DNA of 64,000 nucleotides from Linnemannia hyalina (lineage: Eukaryota > Mortierellomycota > Mortierellomycetes > Mortierellales > Mortierellaceae): contig JAHRHY010000001.1 of assembly GCA_019671135.1 (NCBI GenBank), positions 2,666,001 through 2,730,000 of the forward strand. Direction: 5' to 3'. Below, one piece after another: positions 32,804 to 44,072 of the stretch. The position numbers and the translations under genes are program-made. Under the pieces are notes generated by a model, which saw nothing but the letters and a program-made list of their open reading frames with translations, searched no databases and was not told where the DNA came from. How positions within the stretch are numbered: position 1 is the first letter of the stretch; each line of letters begins with the position of its first letter.

Positions 32804-34438
32804 CTAGTCCAACTGGACTGGACCAACAGCAGAACTTGACCGAAACACCTCCGTGTCCAACACAAGGGTCTCCAACTTCTCCAGCCCCTGCACCAGCTCA
32901 AACGTCTTACGAACCATGGTGTGATTAATAAAGCTGCCACGAAAATGTTGTTGCAGGTCTAGATGCCGTGATCGGTACCAGCCCATTACCGACACGCTGT
33001 CCGACATCACTTTCAGCAGATCCTTGTCCGCTTTCAGTTGCTCTCCACCATTGCCACCACCACTACCTCCACCTCCGTGATACAGCCTGGGGTTGAGCAC
33101 CAGTTTTCGAAGCCGCCTACGACACTTCCATCTATGACCACTACTACTACCAACTCCGCTCCCGCCTCCACCACTACCGTTTTTCCTGAGCGTGTCCAAA
33201 AACTCCTTGTCCAGTGTGACAGCAGTAGCCGAGAGCGAGAACGACTCCAAGTTGGGGCACTCTTCGAGCAAAGCAAAGTACCGACAAATATCCATGTCCC
33301 CTACACTCCTTTCGATCGCCAGGTCCTCCAACGTCTCAGCATGCTGCAAGATCGCCGCTACCAGATGTTCGTCAGGACCACAGACCTCGACACTCAGTTT
33401 TCGAAGCCCTACTGCTGAACTTTGTCGAATCAGGGCGTCGACACGACGGAACGTTACTACGGGAGAGAGCTTTAGTTCTTGAAATTCCGGACATTGTGTG
33501 TTGAGATTGTTTGCCAGTCGAGTGGTGCCGTTATCATCCGCCAGATAAACGTCGAGGCTCTTCAGTCGAGGACTGCACTTGACGAGTTCGGCGAGAAAGA
33601 GACTGACAGCTTTATCGCAGGTTGATACAAGGGCGGTGAGTCGGGGTAAGACCAATTGGTTGTTGCTGTTGTTGTTGTTGGTCCCTCCATCCTTGTCCGG
33701 TTGTGGTGTAAACAGCGTCGACAATCTCTCCGTGAACGCGTTCAGGTCTTCTGATAGAAGGGGCTGTAAACCACTGATCCTGTCCAGCTTAAACTCTCGC
33801 AAAGTCCCTACGACAAGGCTCAACAGCTCAACCATCGTTTTGGGAGAGCAGAGCCAGTTGGATAACTTGAGGGTCTGAATGTATTTCAGTCCTGAAAAAT
33901 CGTTTACGTCTAGCGATTTCAGTGGTGAAGGACCGTGCCAGAACAGCGACTGTAGATAAAGATTCGATCGGACTAGTTGTTGTTGAGGCGACAAGACAAC
34001 CATCCCTCCTTCGCATCCTGCTCTAGCTCCTGCTCCTATCCGTGATGATCTGGCGGCCACCAGTATACCCAACAGCATCTGGTTGGGCGCCCCCCTGATG
34101 GTCAGGTCAACCAAGTCGACGCACTGGAAGGCGGTAGCGTCGTTGCCAAAGATCTGCAGGACTCGAAAGTGTGGGCTGTTGGTAGCGACGGTCTCCTGGG
34201 GGACGAATTTCATGAGGATACAGTCGTAGCGGTGCCAAAGGAGGGGAAGAAAGGCCTGGCGCCATGTTTTGGACACCGAGGCACAGGTCAGGAAGGTATG
34301 GGGTTCGAAGCGTGTGTGTTGTTCTGAAGTTGGTCTGAAGCTGTTGTTGTTGTTGTTGTTGTTGTCGACCCAGAGAGGGAGGAAGAGGCCAATGCGAGTG
34401 AGGATCTCGGGGATGTCGAGAGGGTGGGAAGGTGGCAT
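32804..34438 (-). CDS. F-box protein, FLPLW-type with Asn and Gly runs (F-box gene 6)
   Basis: Single exon, 544 aa from the ATG complementary to 34436-34438 (MPPSHPLDIPEILTRIG). The twelve codons upstream in frame begin at TTG and are not needed. The F-box signature LDIPEILTRIGLFLPLW is followed by an Asn run, then TFLTCASVSKTWRQAFLPLLW and FVPQETVATNSPHFRVL. LRR-like blocks follow (LKSLDVNDFSGL, IQTLKLSNWLC). Gly/Ser-rich insertions near residues 430-460 and 480-490 (GSGGGGSGVGSSSG, GGGGSGGGNGG) are not seen in the siblings and suggest relaxed, repeat-driven growth. The end, VRKTFELVQGLEKLETLVLD, matches the family C-terminus. The likely role is SCF substrate adaptor, with unknown target. 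A minus-strand AATAAA lies near 32760. Confidence 0.85.
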   Translation of the reverse strand: MPPSHPLDIPEILTRIGLFLPLWVDNNNNNNNSFRPTSEQHTRFEPHTFLTCASVSKTWRQAFLPLLWHRYDCILMKFVPQETVATNSPHFRVLQIFGNDATAFQCVDLVDLTIRGAPNQMLLGILVAARSSRIGAGARAGCEGGMVVLSPQQQLVRSNLYLQSLFWHGPSPLKSLDVNDFSGLKYIQTLKLSNWLCSPKTMVELLSLVVGTLREFKLDRISGLQPLLSEDLNAFTERLSTLFTPQPDKDGGTNNNNSNNQLVLPRLTALVSTCDKAVSLFLAELVKCSPRLKSLDVYLADDNGTTRLANNLNTQCPEFQELKLSPVVTFRRVDALIRQSSAVGLRKLSVEVCGPDEHLVAAILQHAETLEDLAIERSVGDMDICRYFALLEECPNLESFSLSATAVTLDKEFLDTLRKNGSGGGGSGVGSSSGHRWKCRRRLRKLVLNPRLYHGGGGSGGGNGGEQLKADKDLLKVMSDSVSVMGWYRSRHLDLQQHFRGSFINHTMVRKTFELVQGLEKLETLVLDTEVFRSSSAVGPVQLD

Positions 34439-34773
34439 GGTTGTTGTTGAAGAGGATGAACAGCAATGGAACAAGAAAAAAAGGTTGATTGTGAAAGAGA
34501 AGAACTCTGTTTTTTATTTATCGTCTGCTTGCAAGCGTAGGGGTCGAGGGTGAGTGGTGTTGTGAAAGGAAAAGACAAGGGAAGGGCGTGAAGAGGGGGT
34601 TTGTACCAGAGCCGGGACAGAGAAAAGGGCGGAAAAGGGAACAACAACAGCATGCATGCTTGCTTTCATGCGAGAGCCCAGATCTCGTTCTGTCCAATGG
34701 TCGAAAAAAGATCAAGCAAATAACAAAGAACCTTTGTTGTTCTTCGGCGTAAAAGTAAAACAAAAAGGCATAT
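34439..34773. other. Spacer between F-box units 6 and 7
   Basis: Upstream region of F-box gene 6, with no recognisable feature beyond purine/pyrimidine-biased stretches. Confidence 0.35.
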
Positions 34774-35388
34774 CTAGTCATGGTCATGGACGAACGGAAG
34801 TCTTACAAACCTAGCTCCAGTTGGACGGCCTGACCGCGTAAAGACAACCATGCACCGCTTTAACATCCGAAGATTCTCAAGACCCGCCACGGACCTGAAC
34901 ATGTCCTCCACAAAGGCTCTACTCATACGAACATCAGCCCTGTATGAAGCAGTCGAACTCCTGGCATGATAATGCCAGCCCATCATAGGTCCATCCTCGA
35001 ACATCTCTTGAACAGTACTGGCATAGGCTCGCTTAGATGTCTCCAATGTCCAGATCAAGAACCTCCAAGTTGTTTATCCCTCACCATGCTGCCGTTCTGA
35101 TAGCGTCCAGTACAGCAGGTCCAGTTTCACAATAATACAATGCGCCGACAGAAACCCGTTTGAGGCGGGGGTATCGGACAGGTAGCTAAAAAAGTCGATC
35201 CTGCTTGACTAGGGGGTCGGTAACGTGCTGTGCCAGAGTTTCGAGACGAGTGGGCAGCCAATAAACGTCTTGGGCGTAAAGACTATCCTTGTCGCACCAC
35301 CTTGATGCTTTTCCTGATTCCAGAGAGGGAGAAAGTGGCCGAGGCATTCGATGATCTCGGGTAATTCGAGGAGATGCACAGGCGACAT
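34774..35388 (-). pseudogene. Internally deleted F-box gene (F-box pseudogene 7)
   Basis: The ATG complementary to 35386-35388 starts a well-preserved F-box half (VHLLELPEIIECLGHFLPLW, then TFIGCPLVSKLWHSTLPTP) that stops at TAG near 35209. A second minus-strand frame (35058-34774) holds the family C-terminus: MFEDGPMMGWHYHARSS, FVEDMFRSVAGLENLRMLKR. The LRR middle is gone; only about 150 bp separates the two halves. This is the same outcome as in pseudogene 5. An intron bridging the two halves would give a mini F-box protein, but I find no good donor, so pseudogene is the preferred call. Confidence 0.7.
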
Positions 35389-35413
35389 TGTGTTTGTTTC
35401 GAGGAATGGGAAA

Positions 35414-35461
35414 CGTGTTATTGGAAGAAAGTGCGAGCGTGTTATTGGAAGAAAGTGCGAG
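35414..35461 (-). repeat. Tandem 24-bp duplication upstream of F-box pseudogene 7
   Basis: Two perfect copies of a 24-nt unit beginning CGTGTTATTGGAAG lie just upstream of the pseudogene start. The next bases (CGTGTG) begin a third partial copy. Confidence 0.85.
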
Positions 35462-35568
35462 CGTGTGAATTCTTGAAGAGAGAGAGAGAGTAAAGCAAAG
35501 CAAACCAATTTTGAGTCCACTTTTGTCTGTCAACAGATATTTTTTATTTGAAGCACAGAAGAGTGGCT

Positions 35569-37008
35569 TCAATAGAGCAAGGGTGTGTATGCCCCATCAT
35601 AAAAGCTCGACCGCATAAATACATTCCCACACCACCTCAATATCCTCAACTTCGCCAACCCCCGGACCGCTTCAAACAGCTCCCGCGCAAACGCCTCACT
35701 CCAAAACACATCATCATCGCTACACGACAACAACTTCTCCTTCGGGTGGAAATACCAGCCCAGGATCGGACCACTCGCAAACAAATCCTTCAGTATGAAG
35801 ACTTCACCCTTCACCCATGCCTCGCTAGGGTCTCCAGCGTCCAGGTCCAAGATCTCCATGGCCGAACTCTGCCATGCAGTTGCCTTGAGTGCGCCCAGAG
35901 TAGACCACGCCGATTCGCGGATGTAGATCGCATGGACCGCAAACCATTTCAGTCGAGGGCACTGCACCGGGATCTGGAGTAGCTGCTCCATCATAATATT
36001 CCTAGTCGAGGTGAGGGTGCCTAGAGTCTCCACGGTCGGCGCATGAATCAAAATCGAGTCCATGAGATCCTTGCCCATACTTTGTACATCGACGACGAGT
36101 TCCAAAAGACTGCTGCTACTCGGGATGGATGTACAGTTCCGGATAAGAATTGCTTTTTGGTCTGGAGGGATGGATCCATTGATGGTTAGGGCTCGAAGGT
36201 TGGGGCAATGGGTACGAAGGCTGTCCGCGAGACGTGTGATATCCTTGTTGTCGTCCTTGTAGAACCCCTTGCCCGCGTCCAGTGATAAGACAGATCGTAC
36301 CAGATTGGGACACCGCTTGACAAAATTGGCGGGGTCATGGCCAAAAGGAGGACCACTGGCGTGATATGCTTCCAACAATGGCAGTATCACTGCAGCCCCT
36401 TGTACATCTCCTTCATCGTCATCGACACCAGAAAGCCAATCAATCTCCAAGACCCTCAAAGACCCCACCAACATCTCCAGCACCCTCCAAAGCTGACCCC
36501 CATCCACCTTCCACCTCGACAACTTCAGCCTCTCCAAACTCCTCAACCCCGCGAAATCCTCTACCCTCAACGTCGATCCCGTCGGCCCATACCACTCCAA
36601 TTCCTTCAACCCACCACCATTATCCCTCATCATCCGTCGCGACTCTTCCAACTCCTCGATCGTCTCCGGGCTCAGCATCGCCTTGACGACTCCCTTACAT
36701 CCAAAACTATCAAGAGCCCGACTCCCGAATCCGCGATACTGACGAAAGGTCCTGAAGTGGATACTGTATCGCGTCAAGATGGGGAGGGGGACAATTTCCA
36801 TTGCTTCGGCTTCATAGTAGGACCAAAGGAGGGGGATTAAAGTGTCGTGCCAGATTTTGGAGACGAGGAGGCAAGTGTGAAAGGTTTTGGGGAGGAATAC
36901 GAGTTTTAGACGACCCGTTCCTTGGGCGCGTTCTTGGGACCAGAGGGGGAGGAAGTTGCCGACGAGGGTGATGATTTCGGGGAGTTTGAGAGGGTGGATG
37001 GAAGCCAT
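35569..37008 (-). CDS. F-box protein, FLPLW-type (F-box gene 8)
   Basis: Single exon of 479 aa; the ATG is complementary to 37006-37008. The F-box segment reads LKLPEIITLVGNFLPLW, then TFHTCLLVSKIWHDTLIPLLW and EIVPLPILTRYSIHFRTF. The LRR-like body has blocks such as LRSLERLKLSRWKVDGG, LRVLEIDWL and NLRALTINGS. The C-terminal family block is GPILGWYFHPKEKLL and FARELFEAVRGLAKLRIL, which lines up with the surviving end of pseudogene 7 (GPMMGWHYHARSS). It is presumed to be an SCF substrate adaptor. It is the first (5'-most) unit of the minus-strand array, and a (GA)n tract lies 29 bp upstream of its start codon. Confidence 0.87.
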   Translation of the reverse strand: MASIHPLKLPEIITLVGNFLPLWSQERAQGTGRLKLVFLPKTFHTCLLVSKIWHDTLIPLLWSYYEAEAMEIVPLPILTRYSIHFRTFRQYRGFGSRALDSFGCKGVVKAMLSPETIEELEESRRMMRDNGGGLKELEWYGPTGSTLRVEDFAGLRSLERLKLSRWKVDGGQLWRVLEMLVGSLRVLEIDWLSGVDDDEGDVQGAAVILPLLEAYHASGPPFGHDPANFVKRCPNLVRSVLSLDAGKGFYKDDNKDITRLADSLRTHCPNLRALTINGSIPPDQKAILIRNCTSIPSSSSLLELVVDVQSMGKDLMDSILIHAPTVETLGTLTSTRNIMMEQLLQIPVQCPRLKWFAVHAIYIRESAWSTLGALKATAWQSSAMEILDLDAGDPSEAWVKGEVFILKDLFASGPILGWYFHPKEKLLSCSDDDVFWSEAFARELFEAVRGLAKLRILRWCGNVFMRSSFYDGAYTPLLY

Positions 37009-37034
37009 TGTGCTGATTGTTGTATAGGTGCATG

Positions 37035-37036
<2 letters not shown>

Positions 37037-37080
<44 letters not shown>
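37037..37080 (+). repeat. (GA)22 microsatellite
   Basis: A perfect GA dinucleotide repeat of 44 nt lies just upstream of F-box gene 8, where it reads as CT on the gene strand. It probably lies in the leader or core promoter. Confidence 0.95.
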
Positions 37081-37085
<5 letters not shown>

Positions 37086-37371
37086 AGAATCAGCAATGGC
37101 AATGAAAGACAACGAAAAACAAAGGAAAGAAGGGGTGTGAATTTGTCCACAAAAGCGTGGTTGTCATTGGAAGATGTTCATGCGTGTATGTCAATGCATG
37201 GTCCTCTTGCCTTGGAGAACCAACTAACTCAATTATGTTGGGCCTAGAGCTATACCCGTCCAGGACCCCCCACACCCTTGGACCATCTCAAACATCCTAT
37301 GGACCATCTCAAACAACAACCTTAAAGAACGAGCTGCTACATCCATGTCCATTGAAAACCCAATATATTTT

Positions 37372-37377
37372 TTATTC
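37372..37377 (-). terminator. Putative polyadenylation signal of transketolase
   Basis: TTTATT on the plus strand (AATAAA on the gene strand) lies about 107 nt beyond the transketolase stop. Confidence 0.45.
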
Positions 37378-37483
37378 ACAAACAAACGATCGTTTCGCTT
37401 CTGTACATGTGTGTTTTGTTGTTGGTGAGGTTTTTGTCGTCGTTTCAAAACAACATCATTGTCATGCAATTGACCACACTGAT

Positions 37484-40400
37484 TTAGTGGAAGTACTTGC
37501 GGACGAGGGAGGGAACGGAACCTTCCTTCTTGTAGAAGGCAACAACCTTCTGGACCTTGCCTGCAATAACATCGGGGACAAGTCCGAAATACTTATAGAC
37601 ATCCTTGTAAGGGCCCGACGATCCGAAGGTGTCAATACCAATCGACTCGTGTGCATAGCGGTCCCATCCAAATGTTGCCAGCGCCTCGACAGAGACAGAA
37701 GGAACGCCATCAATCAAGACCGAGGCTCTGTAGTCATGAGACTGCTCGTCAAAGAGCTTGGTCGAGGGCATCGAGACAATACGCGCCTTGATGCCCTGCT
37801 CCTTCAACAACTTGGCAGCGTCGACAATGAGCGAGACCTCGGATCCTGTGGCGACTAGGGTGACATCGGCTCCCTGGACCTCCTGGAGAACATATCCGCC
37901 CTTGAGGGTCTTCTCAATCGACGTTCCCTCCAACTGGGGCAAATCCTGACGGGTCAGGGCCAAGACAGAGGGGCGGTTCTTGGACTCGATGGCATAAAGG
38001 TAAGCTCCTGAGGTCTCGTTACCGTCGGCAGGGCGGAAGTCGATCAAGTTAGGGGTTGCGCGGATCGTGGCCATTGTCTCGATAGGCTGATGAGTAGGAC
38101 CATCCTCACCCAGACCTATTATTGTTACATGTTTGTGGAATCAAGAGTATATGAGTTGGGTGTGATCATAGGAGTACAGTGCTATGAGTGCCGAGGTGTG
38201 AATAAATAAGAAAAGAGCAAAGAGACGTACCGATGGAGTCGTGGGTCATGATGTAGATGATGCGGTGGCCGGTTAGAGCGGACAGGCGGACAGCACCTTG
38301 GTAATAGTTGGTTATATATGAAACAAATCATTAGTAAAAGGTATCAGTCACTGATATTAATGATTAAATTAAGAGAAGGAGGACTCACCGGAGGCATAAG
38401 AGATAAAGTTGAGGAAGGTGGCACCGGCGGGGATCAAGCCACCGTAGGCATCGATACCGTTCATGGTTGCAGACATTCCGTGCTCGCGGACACCATAGCG
38501 GATATACCGACCAGCGTAGTTGCCAATACCCGAATCATTGGGCTGGAAGTCAACAGCATTCTTCCATCGAGTCAAGTTCGATCCTGTCAAATCAGCCGAT
38601 CCTACAATCAACTCGGGCAAAATATCTGCAATCTTGTTCAACACTGCCTCCGACAGCTTGCGGGTCGCAGTCGCCTTGTCCGCAGGCGTGAAGCGAGGGA
38701 GCTCCTTGGCCCAACCCTCGGGCAACTTCTTGGCAAGACGTCGCTTCAACTGAGCAGCGAGCTCAGGGTGGGCACCAGTGTACTTTTCAAGGAGGGCATC
38801 CCACTCGTGGTTGACCTTGGCTCCCTTCTCGGCCTTGGCATGGTAGAGATCATAGGTGGTCTTGGGGACAACAAAGTGCTCCTCGGGGTTGAAGCCAAAG
38901 GCCTTCTTGAGCTGGACAATGTCGTCGGCCTTGAGGGGTGATCCGTGGACCTTCTCGGTACCCTGGTTGAGGGATCCGAATCCAATGGTGGTGAAAACCT
39001 TGATTAACGAGGGCTTGTCGGTGACCTTCTTGGCCTCCTCAATGGCACGGGCAATCGCCTCAAGATCGTGGTTTCCGTCCTTGACGATAATGACGTGCCA
39101 GCCGTAGGCCTCGAATCTCTTGGCGACATCCTCGGTGAACGAGACCTGGGTATCACCATCGATCGAGATGTGGTTATCATCGTAGAACGCAACCAACTTT
39201 CCCAACTTCAAGTGTCTATTTTAGGTGGAGCGAGTAATGGATGTATGTTAGCCATCGCGAACTAGTCACATATGGCGACCCTTTCGCTACAGTTGACACA
39301 GATGTGACGTACCCGGCGAGAGAGGCAGCCTCACTGGCGACACCCTCCTGCAAGCATCCGTCACCGGCGATCATGAAGGTGTAGTTGTTAAAGATCTCGA
39401 AGCCGGGCTTGTTGAAGGTGGCAGCCATGTGAGCCTCGGCAATGGCAAGGCCAACCGCGTTGGCGAAACCTTGACCAAGAGGGCCCTAAGGAATGGTTTA
39501 GTGTAGAACAAAAAGGTGATGTGAGCATGATACAATGGGGCTGCGCATGAGGGTACAATAATTTAGCTCTGGTACATACAAATACGCCCCGCCCCATCAC
39601 TTACAGTAGTGACCTCAATGCCAGTGGTAATATGTGACTCTGGGTGGCCAGGGGTCCTAAAAGAAAAGAGAGAGGTAAAGAGAGAGGAGCATCGCTGGTT
39701 AGAACTTGTAATCGCGAAGGCAAACCGCTCTGAGTGTTATGTTGCGTTGTGTCTCCGATGGTAAGCAAAATGAACTGGCTTCCCGGACAGAAGAGGCTTT
39801 GCATAGGAATATTGGTGGGTGACAAATATATCATATGTGTGTATGCATGTGTAACTATGACGGGGAGAAAGTTCTCTAGCCCTGATTGGTCATGGTCTGA
39901 GCCCCTTCTCAAGGGTCCGATGCAGACTGCTCTTTTTATGTGCTGTCCTGCATAGACATAGACACAGTGGGCGCAAGCAAAGCAAATAGGCGTGTATATG
40001 AATGAATGAATGAAAGAAGGAGCCCATCCCATTCGCTATGTGGGAGAACGTTTCCCATATCGATCTGGCGTGATGATGATAATAGTGATGTTCATACAAC
40101 AAACAAACAAACAAACAAACAAGGATATCATAAAGGGATAACAATTGTTGAGTAGAAACATACTTGCTGTTCAACTGACGGAACTGCTTCAAGTCCTCCA
40201 TCGTAGTGGGGTAGCCGGTCAAGTGGAGGAGGATGTACTGCAGGGCACATGCATGTCCGTTCGACAAGACGAATCGATCGCGATTAGCCTAACGTCAATG
40301 ATTGAGTGATTGAGTGTGAGAAAAATAGTTAGAGTGAGATAGGGCGTGACATGGTATTTGGAACCAGGCAAATCCTGTGGTAGTTGTGGTCCCCCACCCC

Positions 40401-40856
40401 CCTCTTTCTCTTTCTCTTTCTCTTTCTCTTTCTCTTTCTCTTTCTCTTTCTCTTTCTCTCCCTGTCCGTCTCTTAATTTCACCCATCCCAATACGCACAG
40501 AGAAGAGACACAACGCCCAAACACACATATAAAGAAAGAAAACAATATTACTTACCCACTTGGGGTTCTTGGGGTTGTAGTTCATGTAACGCGAAAACAA
40601 CAAGTGTGCCAAGGGGGCACAACCCATAGGTGCACCTATTTAGCAAATGCGATGGGACGGAATGAAAAAGAGGAGTGTGAGTCGTGAGAAAAAAAAAAAA
40701 GCCAAATCAAGGCGCAAATAGATGTGCGATGATATGAAGTGACATTAAAGGGAAGAAGGACGAACCAGGGTGGCCAGAGTTGCCCTTGAAGACGATATCG
40801 GCGGCAAGGACACGGATGGTGTTGATGGCTTTGCTATCTGCCTCGGTGAAATTCAT
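37484..40856 (-). CDS. TKL1: Transketolase
   Basis: Eight exons (40856-40766, 40635-40556, 40288-40164, 39656-39605, 39485-39313, 39215-38389, 38296-38231, 38115-37484) give 681 aa, the length of yeast Tkl1. It transfers two-carbon ketol units in the non-oxidative pentose phosphate pathway using thiamine diphosphate and a divalent metal. Visible motifs are [17 protein letters not shown] at the N-terminus, [26 protein letters not shown], the ThDP-binding GDGCLQEG (Asp at about 158) and [11 protein letters not shown]. Next come FGSLN...[14 protein letters not shown] (catalytic Glu near 418), [24 protein letters not shown] and the C-terminal [20 protein letters not shown]. Every junction keeps frame. 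Intron 2 carries a TTTCTC microsatellite. Its start faces glutathione reductase across 781 bp. Confidence 0.97.
40403..40459 (+). repeat. (TTTCTC)n microsatellite in transketolase intron 2
   Basis: About nine near-perfect copies of a TTTCTC hexamer lie inside intron 2 of transketolase. On the gene strand the tract reads as a GA-rich (purine) repeat. Confidence 0.9.
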
Positions 40857-41637
40857 GATTGATTGCTTGTTTGCTGTTTGAGAAAGAGAGAGGAAGTGTT
40901 TGTGAAAGTAGTGGTTAGGGAGGAGAGGGTGAGGAAGAAGGAGAGGAAAGAAAGAGGAAGAGGAAGAGGAAGACGAAGAATAAAAGGAGAGTCAGAGGTG
41001 CGCACGATCCATGGAGCGGCCGAATGAGTGAGTGGCCCAAACTCAGACCATCGTCACAAGTCACAAGTCACATGATCCTGCGATTTTGGATTCGAGATTT
41101 GAATCTCAAGACAAGTCGGGGTACGCGAAGAAGGAGGAAGGTACAGTAGGACTGAAGGAGGGAGCGAAGCAGTGGTTCGTTCGATCGATTGAAAGGAGCA
41201 AGGTCGCGTAGTATGATAATGATAACAAGTAAGTACAGTCCACTCTGAGTAAGAAAAAAGAGCAGTTGCCACCGAGCCCTGCCCTGGCCTGCCTGCGCTT
41301 TTTACGCTTTTTACGCTTCTCTCTTTTTCCATCGGAGTGGGTGACTGACAAATCATCTCTCGAAATACGCCATACTCCGAGCACTGCGCGCAACGAGGTC
41401 TGAAAAATAAAAGAACATAAAGATCGAACCTCGGTGCTCCCTTCCTTCCTTCTTTCCTCCTTTCATTCATTCATTCGCCCCAACTACACCACCCACCCTA
41501 ACTCTCCTTTCAAGCCTCTCCCGGATTCCCGTCGCCTCATCACAAGCTCGACATCGGATCCTATTCTTGAATTCAAGACTCTACCCATCCTGGCATCCCC
41601 TACTCGTCGTCTCCTCCAACTCGCACACTCATTCAAA
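40857..41637. promoter_or_regulatory. Shared divergent promoter region of transketolase and glutathione reductase
   Basis: A 781-bp spacer separates the two start codons, so both promoters must lie here. The transketolase side is GA-rich on the plus strand (about 40920-40990) and the GR side is CT-rich (about 41440-41470), so each gene has a pyrimidine-rich leader. Possible factor sites, by eye only, are TGAGTAA near 41246 and TGACTGAC near 41341, both resembling AP-1/Yap1 half-sites. A cluster of TCACAAG units ending in TCACATGATC lies near 41053-41075. None is proven functional. Confidence 0.4.
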
Positions 41638-43838
<2,201 letters not shown>

Positions 43839-43881
43839 AATAGTCTCTCTCGAAGACTTCAACAAGTCGCAGTAAAAAGTA

Positions 43882-43887
43882 ATAAAA
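43882..43887 (+). terminator. Putative polyadenylation signal of glutathione reductase
   Basis: An AATAAA lies 44 nt after the stop codon. Confidence 0.5.
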
Positions 43888-44072
43888 AAATGCATGTATT
43901 ATCTATCCTCCGGCGCCACTAACCCGTGACGTTCTGTCCGTTAGGAGTCATTTTGAAGGAGCAACAGTTACAGTTTTCCCTTTGGTTCAGTTTACAATTT
44001 TCACATTCTCTCACTACCTTACTCATTCACTCCCAAGTTCCAAACCGCTACCTCACAACGTTTTACAACTCC

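Larger units (their letters stand above)
37009..37483. other. Spacer between F-box gene 8 and transketolase
   Basis: Contains the (GA)n tract at 37037-37080 and the transketolase 3' flank with a minus-strand AATAAA at 37372-37377. No gene is seen. Confidence 0.4.

Noticed and set aside
35548..35982. 144-codon plus-strand frame
   Set aside because: Antisense to the C-terminal half of F-box gene 8.
40346..40687. 113-codon frame with FSFS repeats
   Set aside because: Translation of the TTTCTC microsatellite inside transketolase intron 2.
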